Assembly: GCF_016906535.1 (NCBI RefSeq)
Contig: NC_057385.1
Span: forward strand, 3,038,001 to 3,102,000
DNA from: Rhizoctonia solani
Taxonomy: Eukaryota; Basidiomycota; Agaricomycetes; Cantharellales; Ceratobasidiaceae
DNA length: 64,000 nucleotides
Direction: 5' to 3'
The position numbers and the translations under genes were made by a program. Under the pieces are notes generated by a model that made no database searches, had not been told where the DNA came from, and was given only the letters and a program-made list of their open reading frames with translations. Positions 12,242 to 24,690 of the stretch are shown piece after piece. Position 1 is the first letter of the stretch, and every line of letters starts with the position of its first letter.

Positions 12242-15200
12242 CGATGTCATACAGACATCTTGTTCTTTTCCATTGTCATATCTTATTCTGCGTGCTGGGG
12301 CATAACCCACGCTCCGTTTATGACAAATAGATTGTCCTTTTATAGTAATAAAATTTATATCTCAGGCTGTTGTTTGGGCTGAGTAACCGGTAAGTGAGAT
12401 AGGTGGTAGTCACCGTGAATACGGTTAAACGCTTGTCCGTGGACCAGATCAAGGGACACAAATAATGGAACTTTTATAATGCCTGAAAGAAGTAATTCAG
12501 TTTGTAGTGACCCAGAGTATACTATCCGTCAGTGTAACACCGCGCGGTATTTCCCTCTTCAGCAGTTCCTTTCCATGGCTTCGAAGTACGAGGTTAATCT
12601 AACACGATAGGTCTGGCCCCAGGTCAGCGAACCTCTCCCTCGGTGGCCTAAATAGCTTAATTTACATCCAGGAATGATGGGATAAACCCGGGAAATGTAC
12701 TATGCGCATATGCCAATTCGGAACAACTTGGTAAATCAGCTCTAAGGGTATAATCTAGAACCAAAACTAACACGAATGTTCAGCCATGTTCGCGCGCGCG
12801 TGTGGGTATGGGTTTCGGATAGAGAAGTCTCCCAACAATCGAATTTGAATCATACACGATAACCCAAGAAACTACATACCTGATCAACTAGTAAAACTTA
12901 CCACCCCTTGGATTAATTGGGACGGAATTCTTGACAAAAGTCTCAGCCGCTAGTCCGTAATCATTCGGTTACCGATGGGTCCAATAGACCAGTTTGTTTT
13001 TCTGGGCCCCCGTCTTAATCAGAACAAGTGAAATAGACAACGGGGATGGCGCTTAACCGTGGGCGGATTAATGTATACTGAGAGCTTCTTACCCCCCAAG
13101 CTCGGTACCATTAAACCCATATCAAATGGGGAGAAAGGCCTTTGAAGCAATCGATAGACGGTTAGTTTTGTCTCTGATTTCTATCAACGATGTGCACAAA
13201 AGCAGATGCCACCTGGAAGTGAACCTTGTCAACCAAACACATGGATACATTGCATCTTTGATTCAAGAGTAGATGGGCCAGGGTGTAGTCCGCATCTAGT
13301 GTAATGAGGAAAATTATCTTATATATAAAGACTCATTCTAAAGAGACGGGGAACTAAAATGTCTTCGCTCCGCCGGTCAGGGGCAAAATTAGCAGCACGC
13401 AATTTGGGACTCCATTGTACATATTAATCAGGTAGATTAAATTCAAGTAGTCCACTTGGCAACTGCTCGAAATAAGATATTCCGTAAACCAGACAAGAAG
13501 ATCAATAGTGGGCGACCAAACCCTGGATGTTAGACACATGTTTGTGATGTAAATATATGCGTTGTATCCAGGTATTCTTGGTCTATGCCAATGCGAGTGG
13601 TGGCGTACTCGGCGGTTACTACCCCTATTTGAGTTCCAGAAAAAGTAAATCCATCTCAATAGGCCCCCCAATGCAGATGTTCAGTCCAATAGCACCATTC
13701 TATCACAGCACTACACAAAGGCCAGCGTCAAGGAAACGAGATTATAACGCACTCTAAGAATATAGTGAAGAAGCGGCATTGCTTTCGCAGCCACATGAAA
13801 AAACAGAGGAGCCTCTTAAACTTCAATACAACAGCCATCTAATATATTTGTCTGACCATCCATGGAGTGATGGAAATGAATCAGGAACCTCCCAAATGTA
13901 GGTATATACGTTACCATGATTCACTAATGAGGCGTTGATTGGTGGATCCTATAGCACCGCATTTACGTCCTTAATTCTCTTATGGTAAAGGCACGAGGCT
14001 GGTCTACCTCATGTCAAATGATAGATTACCTTTATCCTCAATCGGAAAAAAAAGATCAAATAATTACAGCACCGCCCAGACGCTCCAAGAACTACGAGCC
14101 TGAACGCATGTAGGCTCGATGGGCGTCACCAATCGGCGGGAGTTGAGTATTGATACGCTCCAAATCGCGGATAACGTATATTGAACGGACTCTTGGACTT
14201 GGGATGACGAAGTGCACCAAAGAGTTGACGCATGCGTGTATGGGCAGACTTGAACTTTGACTTTATCTCGTAGCATCTTGATTTGGATGTGCCCTCTCAA
14301 TTAATGTGTGTACAATGTCATTCATAAAACTTTGTATCTTCGCTTACCCCATTCATTACAATTGACCTTGTTTGAATTCAGACTCAAGTCCCACGGTGGT
14401 TTATGTGATCATTGCGCCTAGCCATCCTATTCTTTACCCTTGGTTCCTTACTGCTCGGCTCTTGCGCCCAGCGCTCTTGCACGACTGTATAGTGCATAAG
14501 AGTTCCACATTCTTCTAGGACACACTGAACTTGGACACGCGCCCAACGTTAGGAGCTCATCTGCGTCCAAACCTCGACCTTCCCAGCTCTAAATCGACAT
14601 ATTGAGTTGAGACTTTTCACAAGTTGGACGTTGCGTGAGCTACTTGCAACTTGGTTGGGGCGACTTTGTAAGCTCAAGACACCGCTGCAAAATGGGAAAT
14701 AGGAGCAGCCGAGCCAAGCTTAAAGAGGGGCGTGAGATCTTGGGTGTTCGTCAGGTGATACATGCGGGGTCATGTGCCAGGAGAGCCAACTTGCAACTGT
14801 CGACATCTGATGTGCTTCGCAAGCTTAAGATCGATTATTTCCTCCCCGCATACGTCATGCCTATGAATGCCCATATGCAGCCAACGTCATTTATCCCTAT
14901 TACTACAGCTTACCACAGTGCTCTCTTACCGAGCGTAGGACCCGTGACAACTATTCCCGACCCCATGACCCAATTTTTTGGCTTTTTAATTTTTTCACCG
15001 AGGGAGACAGGTCACGGTCGACTTTGGTCTGGACCTGTTGGTCATTAAGCGTGACCGTGACACGAAAAGCGGCTGTGCACACGTGGTAGGGACCGCAAAG
15101 AGAGGAAAAAAGGGTGAGACAAAAAAATCATACGCTCGTGCATGGGTTATCGCAGTTGTACGTACATCGCACGTTCGAGTTTTGTCATGAGATAGAGCAC

Positions 15201-17185
15201 GGGGTCACGGCTGGACCTGTTTCACTGCCTCTGATTTGTTGGAGTGAGAAAAATTGGCATATTGTCTTTTGCTATAGGGCATGGAATTACGAGATTTTGG
15301 CCAAGGCTAAACAATAAACGGACGGCGATCAGACGATTAATTTTCGTCGAGTGCCACCATGTATGCGCATGAATTAGCCCACCCCCGGAAGAGTGCGGTA
15401 ATACAACTAAGGAAAAAAATTCAGCGAAACTATGCGCGTTCCCGAGACCGTGAGAGAATGCTCGATGTTCGCATAGTCGCCGATCCATGGCCGTAATAAC
15501 CGTAACATACATCGGAAAGTGACACAGCATACAATTCAGATGAATACAAGTGGGGCCCGGAAACGGTATTCCGTTGTGATACTCTTATACTGTTTTAGCA
15601 TCATCTTATGGTCAATGACGCACATCGGCGCATGGTGCATCGCTCAAAACTCGCCGATTTACGTGTCCAGTGACTTCGGCGATCGTATTGGGCGGCGCGC
15701 GGGCGTGAAACGTGGCCGTGTGTCTTCATGCTAGCGTCATCCTCCCGAGCCCGGCGGGAGGCCCAGACACGATCACGTGGTATCGGCGACCTGACTATGA
15801 CTGGGCATGATGACGCGAGATGCACATTAGAATGGTGCAAGCCGCGTTAATTCTGTGCATGGATGCCGTGCTTGGAGCTTTCTAGTTAGAAAGCAAGATA
15901 CAGGCCTCGAGTTGACATCGATGCGTGCGAGTCAGTTATTGTTCGGATGATTCTATGCAGGTAATGTTTCACATCAACTGTCTTTGTGTGGGCTTTTTTG
16001 TGACTCCCGTTGTTGTTGTTTTCTCAAACTCTGAAAATTTTCGACAGACTAATGATTGGCAAGTTTTCCTAATTGAGGATTGCCGGTCAAGGTGGGATGG
16101 CGAGAATTTTGCCGCTGTATCCGAGAAAGGGCTATCCAATGCCGAAAAGCGCTCAGCGCACGATCCATGTCCGGAGTGGGCGACTGATTGATGAGATGAA
16201 CGTGGGCTAGGCGGGCTCGGAGGTCACGCGTGGCGGAAGTTGGGAGGCCGCCTGGGATGGGGGGTCGGGTATAGCTATTACTATACAAAGCGGACAAACT
16301 TGAGCGCTCGGAGGAGTATATGCGCGCATGTGTCATCGGGAATGGCTGCGCGTCTGAAATTTCAGTCGCAGCCGTGCATAGTTTTAGCCATCGAGCTTCG
16401 AAGATGGCGACGTGTGGCGAAAAACGAGTGTAATGTGATATACGATGGCACAAACGACAGACGGGATTGCATTTTCTTCTGGCACAAAGCTCTCATTCGG
16501 TCTCTTGGGGGACGGTGACTTGCCGCGTGAGTGTGACAAGTGACTGTATCCACGGAAAGTACACCTTATGTAAGGAAGAGCTTGTACAACCGAATACAAT
16601 TTTTAGACTTGGCCCTGAGCGTAAGTATGACCGAGTCACGAAGCGTTTCCCCGCACTGGTGAGCTTATAAGACCTGCCATTTTCTCCCGCTGTTCCCCTC
16701 GTATTACCCAGGACCTTACTCTCTACCACCGCGACTTGGCCGCGCCCAGACGCTGAAGCGATCCAACGCGCCTGCACATCCCCCAGACGATCAATCTACG
16801 CCGCAACACCCGCCGAATATTGGCCTATTCAGATCCCGACCGAGGCGGTAATCACTGTGAATCAGAAGCCCAGTCAACCGACTGCTGCACTCCCCCAGCG
16901 GCAATAGCATAAAGAGACAGGAGACAGACAACAAGGACTGTGAGTGAACAATTGCGACGGGGGCTCGACTTGGGTCCGGTGCTCGAGCTTGATTGATAGG
17001 TCGCTGACGCGCCGACTCCCAGTGCGCCTTGACTGTCACTCTTTTCGTGAGCTCCGCTTTGTGTGAAATCCACACCTGAGGTGCTCCAGCGTATATCAAT
17101 CCACGCGACGCCAAGTCGCGCAACTGTTTTTTCAGCCCTAGCGCTCATCCAATCGTCAAAGCACGCCATCCAAGTCCCTTTCGTG
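12242..17185. other. Long gene-poor region (4.9 kb)
   Basis: I see no gene I can support. Several 60-140-codon open frames exist on both strands, for example 13354-13671 (-), 14064-14300 (-) and 14635-15048 (+). None shows a recognisable motif, a plausible splice chain or composition like the neighbours. No reverse-transcriptase, transposase, terminal repeat or tRNA signature is evident by eye. The last 500 nt are C/T-rich and probably include the 5' leader of the Ecl1-type gene. A short alternating GC string occurs at about 12790-12800. Confidence 0.5.
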
Positions 17186-18165
17186 ATGTTCGAAGACGCT
17201 TGCTGCATGTGTGGTAAGCCCACAACTGGAAGGTCAGTTGTCTATTCAACTTTTCGTTTTCCCGTAACCCCACAATTATATATCGCCTCGTGGCCCCTTG
17301 TTGCTCATCTGGGATCTGGGCTGATGACATGATCTACAGTTTGTACTGCAGCAACGCATGCAAGTCTCAAGACTATTACCCCAACCTGGACGACACGCCC
17401 TTGCTGATCCCCTCGCGGCCTCAGCACTCGCTTTCGTCGTCGCCTACGTCTTCGGTCATGACCACTCTCTCTATCACCGACGATCTTCCGCCCCAGGTTC
17501 AGCCCTCGGCGCCTGCTTATGGAACCACCACTGCCGCTGCGGTTGCTGCCGCATTCGCACGCACCAGCATGCCCCCCACACCGGGCGATGCGCCGAAGCG
17601 GACCCAGAACAGCAAGTACACTATGCCCTTGTTTCAGCCGGCGATCCAAGAAGCGACCTCACCGGCCCTTGCTCCTCGCAAGCATCGTCCCCAACCGACG
17701 ATCGATGTCGAGAACACCCTGCACTATGTTCGGCGAGCTGCCCACCAGCGCTCGGCGTCGAGCAGCACCACGAGCCTGCTCTTGTCCCCAGCACAGTCGT
17801 CCCAGGACCATGCAAGCTACAATGAGCAAACGATGCGCAACATGCGAAAGCAACAGCGAGCGAGTCTCCCCGCATACTTTTCGCTTTTGGAAACGCCTAT
17901 GATTGCCCAAAACGAATCCGGCATCGAGGCGTGGGCTATGCCCCAGCCCCACTACCCGAAGCCGGCCGAGGTCGCTGAGAGCGCAAGTCTCACGCCCACC
18001 GTCGATCACCGCGGACGATCTCGGCTTCAGTCCCGGAGCCGATCCCGGGGACGTACGTTCACTCGTCGCTCCAGCCACGGTGCTGCGCCCCTGGAGGCTG
18101 TCCAATCTGTTGTGCAGAGGGGGAGGAGCCGCATCCCTCGCGATCTCGAGGCACGAGCGTGCTAG
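17186..18165 (+). CDS. Ecl1-family zinc-binding protein, extended
   Basis: Two exons, 17186-17232 and 17340-18165, encode 290 residues. The N-terminus joins MFEDACCMCGKPTTG to SLYCSNACKSQDYYP. This gives the C-x2-C...YCS-x2-C arrangement of Ecl1/2/3-type zinc proteins, which in fission yeast extend chronological lifespan and respond to sulfur, zinc and nutrient stress. The intron falls inside the zinc motif, so neither exon alone shows it. Fission-yeast Ecl1 is only about 80 residues. Here a long disordered tail follows, rich in Ser/Pro/Ala, with SRLQSRSRSRGRTFTRRSSH and QRGRSRIPRDLEARAC near the end, which suggests nuclear or RNA-related regulation (inference). Codon use is GC-rich. The leader upstream is long and pyrimidine-rich, followed downstream by a T-rich 3' region. 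Confidence 0.72.
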
Positions 18166-19406
18166 TTGCGCCTGATACCCGGCTCGTTTGATCTCACCGT
18201 TCGCATTTGGGTTTTTCCACTGGGTATCGGGTTGGCATCTCTCACGGTTCTCTCAAGCAAAATCGTATTCTCTCTCTCTCTCGCACGCATCGTCATCATC
18301 ATCAATTCACGTCATATCACCCTGCATTTCTATTATATCCTCATTGCTCGTTTCTTGGAAAAACGACTAGTTCAGTCCCCGCGCTTTCGCTTTCTATTCT
18401 AAAATTACGTCTGGCATTCAACTGCATTATCGTTACGAAGCTCTATTACCCCATCACTCGCCTATACACTTGTTTAAAATCGTTTCTTCGAGGCTGTTGC
18501 CAACTAGGTCCCTTGCGGATCTGGTCTACTCTTGTTCTTTTTCGTCACAAAAGCGTTGCGCTTGGGCGGGGACTGCTAGTCACTATTTCCATCCTCGTCT
18601 TTACTTGGCGACCGTGCCACACTGTGCGCGCATTTTTCCTTTTCCAGCTTGCATGATCGATGATCGTGCCTTGCTCATGTCCGATCCAACTCGTTGATAA
18701 TCTTTTTTTTTGTATTATGATGCTGTCAGGACTGCTCTTTTAACCCATACTCAATTACTTTTTTTCCCGCGACTGGAAGTTCGTAAATGTATCTTACTCT
18801 CTTGTCGTTGTGCGCAGCGGCTTTTAAAAAGAATCAAAATATTAGCCCGAATACATGACTGTGGGAATTGCCGAGGGAATGTTAATACTAGCCGTATTAG
18901 GCGGTTAGGCGGGGTTTGCTTGGGTTCTGAGGATTTGTAAAGGGTTATTAAGTGATGGGGTATTCTCGATTGGTGTGGTTCAGCAAGCGTGCATGAGCGA
19001 TTGGGCGTTTATCGAACTATTGGGGGGACTGCATGGCTTGTGAGGTAGGCTGAAAACAGTAGCTATAGCAATAAATGAGCAGAATTTCTAAATTTATCAA
19101 AAACCTCTGGGAAATGAGCTTCTGTTCCAAGGTAAAAATCGATCAGGTCGAGATGAAAGATGATATAATGAGACAGGCCTTAATTTAGAGGAGGGATCGA
19201 GTGTATGCGAGTCAGTTTTGCAGTTGGCCGTGGGCACGTGTAAGGTGCGCGGGTATGGTTGGTGCGAGTTACGAGGCGTGCGCGCTTCCATCCTGTGCAG
19301 ACCTCTCCACGACCTGCGAGGTACATTAGCAAGTAATTATTCCCCGACCAAGCTGTTTTTGCCCCCTTTTTTTGACACGAATTGAAAGAAAAGTTGAATA
19401 TACACG
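18166..19406. other. Intergenic, 3' region of Ecl1-type gene
   Basis: T/C-rich DNA with CT and CAT microsatellite-like tracts (about 18269-18303) and T runs near 18704-18712, consistent with a long 3' untranslated region and then the promoter of the WD40 gene. Short frames here have no protein-like features. Confidence 0.4.
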
Positions 19407-22400
19407 GTGGCTCATCATCATTCCAGCACGACGCCGCTCGCATCCGACTCTGGTAGCGTCTCGCCCACATTGGTAGCGAGCCTCCCCGGCAGCCCGCCCG
19501 ACGAGAGCGTATCGGTGCAGTTCTCGCTGCTGTCCGAGACTGAAGGGTATACGTATCCGTACACTGATTCGTATCAGTACCCTCTGCCAGTAGACCTGCC
19601 ACTTCCATTGCCATTGTCACTGTCACTGCCACCAGAGACGGCGGGGACGTTGAGCGGCGCAGCGACAGCGACAATAGAAGCGGGGCGCAAGCGCAGACGA
19701 ATCGACACGGATTATCTCATCGACGACGGACAGCCAGACCCAGACCCACATTCAGATTCAGATTCACACCCACGGCCCTTGAAACTCCCCCGCCAGTCGC
19801 TCGACATCTCTGTCCCTGACCACGATCGCCGCCCGATGCGCTACACAACACATACAGATGATCCTAATGGCACCCAGTCCAACAATGGGTTCGCCACTAA
19901 TGGCAAGTCCTCGTCTTCGTCGTCTTCCCCCTCGTCGCTGGCGCTTGTTCAGCCGCCCTGGTCTACCCTCTACAAGGACTCGGTCCACGACAGAGAGCAA
20001 GTTGTTCGTACTATACTCCAGGCGTTGAGGGATGTCGGATATACGTGGGTAAATAGTAAACCCTGTTTGTCGTGTGCTTATCCTCTCTCTTCCTAGCGAA
20101 GCGGCTGCCACGCTCGAGCGCGATCGGGCTACCAACTCGAGTCGGAGGATGTTTCCAGCTCCGCCATGCCGTCACACACGGTCTCTGGGACGAGGCTCCG
20201 GCGTTTCTGCGTCGCCTGGCGTGGCGGGCGAACACGAAAGGTCCGTATTTTTTTGTCCGTCTTTTGTTTTCTGTGGGCCTCACCACATTTGTTCCTCCCC
20301 TTAGACTGCCCGTTTTCTCATTAGCCAGCAAAGTACTTGGAACAATTAGAAGCCCTGCAACCTACCGCTGCGCGCGCTACAGACCCTGCGTGGCGAACTG
20401 GTAATGTACTGCTCAGATCCTGAGCGGTTGCATTATCTATCCAGGCAAGTTCCGACACGAGTATCCATGTCTTTTCCTAAACTAACCCGTCTTCCACACC
20501 CTGAAAACAAAATAAGCTTAATTATGTGTGCAAGTGGGGCTGATGTGATGGAGCGCGCACATTGGGACGGTGCTCTGGGGACATCTCGGCCTAAACTCCT
20601 GGCAGAACTCCAACGTACGTGCTGGTGATTCTCCCCTGTGGTCCCAACTTTCTGCTTTTGTCACTTCTTATCCATTTCCTTGTCTATGCAGGGTTAATTT
20701 CCCCTTCCATTATGCTTCCTCCACGCCGTCTCGACACCCTACCTCTCATGCAAGGTCTTTCCCAACGTTCCTCATGCACCCACCATGCCGGAAGCCAAGC
20801 CGACAAGACCTTCCGCTCGCTCTATGTCAACCACTCGTGTAGCCGAACTCAATTTCCGACCCTTGCCACGCACATCCTCGCCGAGCACCTCGATGAAGTC
20901 TGGCGCCTCGAATGGAGCCATGACGCCGCTTTTTGGCATCCGCTAGCCAACAAGACAGCGATCATCTGGAAGATTGCTGTGAGTTCTCCAATCCGCGTCA
21001 TCTCACCCCTCATTCGATCCTGATTCTTCTTCCTCAAGGATCTGCAACCAGACGCTGACCCGACCACGCGAGAGTGTCTAGCCGAACGGGTTCTGTCTGG
21101 GCACGAGTATGCGTAACGCATTGGCCTGGTCCCCGGACGACAGATTCTGACAAGTGCTGAACATGTTATCAAAATGTGGGATGTATCGGTATGCCGCGCT
21201 CTTTTCGTTCTTTCGTTCCTCCGTTCTTTCCTCCGTGATCCGTGCCGTCCCCCCAGTTCAGATCGGCGTACCGCTTATTTTAAGCTTCCCACTTGGCATT
21301 CCTCACTCATCCCATCCTATCTCGTACGTATATGTATTTATACTGACTTCCTTTTACATTTTATCTCCACCTAATCACCCGACATTGTCCGCACGTTCGT
21401 CGTTAACCCACGGCATTCGCCACACGCACACACACTCGCATACTTCTACCTTTCCCGCGGGTCAACCCGCTCTAGTCTGGAGCATCTTTACGGGACCTTC
21501 AGAATGATTCTCATTCCGACATGATCACCTGTCTTGTTTGGTTGCCGGACGGGTCTGGCTTCGTCTCAGGGAGCATGGACTGCCATATCGTTGTCTGGGT
21601 TGGTAACTTTCTTTATCTTGCTCTCATCCTTCAAAAACGGGATATACTCCAAATGGGGTTCTCCCTATCCAAGGCCATGTTTGTCCAGGCGCGCTCACTT
21701 TCTGATGCTCCTTGATTTGACAGAGCTCCACGGGTGAGAAGCTCTACGAACTTGGGGCAATTGATGAGAAACCACTGCCAATCCTGTAACGGACCTGACG
21801 ATCACACCCGACGGGTCGCGACTCGTTGCAGTCGGAACGCTCGTTGTCCCACCGCCAACCAACAACAATTTCGACCCTTCACGCCAAACAAGATCCATGA
21901 AGGTTTTCAGTTTATATCGTCCAAAACGGAACTTTTGTAAGTCGATGCGAGAGGGTGGGATGTTCCCGGCCCGGAATGTTTGTCATTGTGCACACACTGA
22001 CTGATATGTGAACCCTGTTACTACCAACCTACCGTCCTTTGGCATTTCCTTCAACATTTCGGTGGACCGTATCGTCGTTGCATCAGTTCCGTCGGGTTGT
22101 CGAATGAAGTGACAAGCGTAAAGGCAACGGCTGACTCAAGATATGTACTCATTAGCCACGCACCCGATGTGCGTTGGGACCTTGTCCCCCACTCGCTTCT
22201 CCCCATATCATTTAATAATTGACAATGCTTTTAATCATTGTTATTCTAGGAGGTCCAACTGGGATTTAGACGCACAGCGAATGTGTCAGAAATATATGGG
22301 CCATTACCAGGGTAAACATGTTATCCGCAGCTGCCTGGGAGGACCGGACGAAGGGTTTGTTTTAAGCGGTAGCGAAGGTCGGTTGGCTCAGATCCTCGGC

Positions 22401-22792
22401 CACATCCCCCGCATATTTCTCAAATGACTTTCTTTTTTCTTTTTTGTCAGACCAAACGCTCTATGTCTGGAAACGAGACACGGGTGCTCTAATCGAGGTC
22501 TTGTCTGGCCACGGCAATGGATGCGTCAACGACGTAGCTTGGAATCCTCGAGATCCCGCGCTATTTGCATCGTGCTCTGACGACCATACCATTCGATTAT
22601 GGTCGCCTCCGCCTCCCAACCTCGTGGGTAGCGACCTGCAAGATCGTCATAGCCTTCTTCCCCAAGGGCAGCAATCTAGGTATGCTACAAACATGCTCCA
22701 GACCCGATTTCAGATTCGGCTAATTTGTCAATTGACGTATGCTCTTATTTTATCAGTGTCCGACCCTCTTATTACCCCTATCCAATGACTAG
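19407..22792 (+). pseudogene. GID7: WDR26/Gid7 homolog (CTLH-WD40), multiply frameshifted
   Basis: Gid7/WDR26 is a scaffold of the GID/CTLH E3 ubiquitin ligase that degrades gluconeogenic enzymes. The order fits the family: a Ser/Pro/Asp-rich N-terminus with KRRRIDTDYLIDDG, a LisH/CTLH region (DREQVVRTILQALRDVGYTE, then FRHAVTHGLWDEAPAFLRRL, LIMCASGADVMERAHWDGAL), then WD40 repeats (ILAEHLDEVWRLEWSHD, NALAWSPDDRF, LTSAEHVIKMWD, MITCLVWLPDGSGF, ATADSRYVLISHAPD, CVNDVAWNPRDPALFASCSD). The reading frame must change about ten times, near 20123, 20160, 20220, 20330, 20370, 20931-20950, 21114 (in-frame stop), 21148, 21775 and 22262. Each is fixed by adding one or two bases. No ATG is seen at the conserved start: the codon at 19407 is GTG, with a stop directly upstream. 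One intron (20445-20516) is GC-AG. Either a decayed copy or poor consensus; the end is uncertain. Confidence 0.7.
20445..20516 (+). other. GC-AG intron in WDR26/Gid7 homolog
   Basis: The donor is GCAAGT and the acceptor AATAAG. The join YLS|SLIMCASG fits the CTLH region of the family. Confidence 0.7.
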
Positions 22793-23634
22793 GTTTTGTC
22801 GGTGCGGCCCTGTGAGAGGGGCCAATCTTGAAATTTCATGTCCTACCAACGGAGGAACTTGCTTTATGTTTTAGGCCCCGGATACAATTTTACCATGTCA
22901 ATCAAATGTACAATAGTATACTCATTCCAAATCTGAGATTGTGTGAAAGTTTTTTTCTATCTTACTATCTATCTATCTTTCCTTTTGCAGATCGGCTGTA
23001 TGCACTATCCGCGCCAATTTGCATCACTTTAGATGTGAACTTTCAATTTCCTTCACGCGGCTCGAAATGTCGTTCCTATATGTTAACTTTGTGTGAATTG
23101 AATAGGCCCGAATTACCGCTGCATCGGACTGGGGCGCATGGTATAGCCCTTTCTCTCTCCTCGCCCCATTGGCACTTGTGGCACTGGATTAAGGTAGGCT
23201 TTACCCCCACAAGCATTAGATTTGCTTGATGGGCGGGCATGTCTGTTTCATGTTCACTATGAAATCTAGTAGGGTGTTAAGAAAAAAAGCTAACTAGGTA
23301 TACATATTGGCAAACCCGTACAAGTGTCCATCAGGTCGTATTTCACAGCACCGTGAACGAGGGAGGGGGAGGAGGGGGGGAGGCATTAGATATATCAGAC
23401 TAAAAGGCAAGACTCCGAATCAAGATGGCAGATCCGTGAGGAAGAAAGAATGCATGAAGGGAGGAGGGGGGAAGCTAACCTAAGACCCGGACAGGCTCCC
23501 ACCGCACCTTTCACTGTCGGTGTATGGAGAACCCGCGTGTGCGTGTGCAAAAAAGTTGACCGTGAAGCCCCACCAGCCCTCGAGGTGCACGGGAATCCCG
23601 CGGAGGGAGGGGAGCGGAGGGAGGAGGGGGGTTC
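22793..23634. other. Convergent intergenic region
   Basis: Lies between the 3' ends of the WD40 gene and the elongin A gene. It contains a G-rich tract of short G/A runs (about 23358-23385 and 23450-23472). No gene is supported. Confidence 0.4.
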
Positions 23635-24690
23635 CTAGATACTCGGGCCAGCATTGCCTCTCTTAGCCCCGGAAGCCACAGGTGGCTTGGGAAGGGTGGT
23701 AGATTGCGTCGGCCGTGGCCGAATAAGGTCAGAAGTCCCCAAGGGTACAACTTTGCGCTGGACGATTGGTTGGTCCGAGGACCCAGCGTTCCTGACATGA
23801 ACATGCTGAATCCTTCTTGTATCTTGGCGTGCTTTGTCGATGAGTGTGCGAGGCTTCGAAATGCCTATCTGACCTGGTGATCAAAACAGGAGCGGAAGTG
23901 AGGAATATTGCCCTCAGAGTCTGGCCATGGAGAACGAGATGTGCGGTCCTTACCCCATCGGCCGCGTTTCGGAGGTGGTGCTTTGGTGGTGTACATGGTT
24001 TGCCGAACTCGCTTGCCGGCCTCCTCTTTCTGATACATTCCTCGTAGGCGGGAGGCTGAATCGGTGATCTTGCGCTCACGTTCGGCCAAGGATTCCTTTA
24101 TTAATAATAATTTTTTCACAGACGATGGCTATAGGTCAGGAGGCCGGTAGCAAAAAAAGGAAGTTTTTTTTTGGCTGAGGCCTAGACGCACGAAGTATTG
24201 TTCTCTCCAGCTTTCGGGTTCGAGCATCGTCCCGTTCTCATTGGCTTGTCGAAACTCTAGGAATTCGTCCAAACATCGTTTCCTCCATATGACTATGGTA
24301 TCAACGAAATCAGGTGCACATCCATCTCGATCGACTGTAGGCACTCGCCTTGAGTATCATTCACCAGGTGCTGTGCGAAGGGCCAATACAAATTCGTGAT
24401 TGGAACGATCGGGTCATCAGGTGTTGGGGTTATCAACATACCGGGGCTGACAACTCCAACTGTTCCAGTTTTTTGGCCTTGCACCTTTCAAGACTGGCCT
24501 TATCACACGGAAAGGTATATCTCCCGTTGAAGGTACCGCTAAACACAAATTCGTGGCTAAACGTTAGACACCCACGTGGTTGGATAGGATTAAAAAATTG
24601 AGATGTGTACGAACATTCTATATTTATTAGTATCACCTTGCAACAGTATTCTTGTAAACGAGGCACGGCGCAGTCTACTGATTCCGACAT
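23635..24690 (-). CDS. Elongin A-like transcription elongation factor
   Basis: Elongin A (SIII subunit A family) stimulates RNA polymerase II elongation and can recruit a ubiquitin ligase with elongin B/C. The chosen start (24688-24690) gives MSESVDCAVPRLQEYCCKV, matching the family N-terminal VP-L-x2-C-x2-V motif that precedes the elongin C-binding region. Next come ASLERCKAKKLEQLELSAP and VIWRKRCLDEFLEFRQ, then LEPESWREQYF. A later exon holds RERKITDSASRLRGMYQKEE and TTKAPPPKRGRWG. The last exon has GISKPRTLIDKARQDTRRIQ and a Pro/Arg-rich tail ending GNAGPSI. At least four exons are seen, and the splice joins are frame-compatible. An in-frame upstream ATG at 24741 would add 17 residues. Elongin B and C are not in this window. 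Confidence 0.72.
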
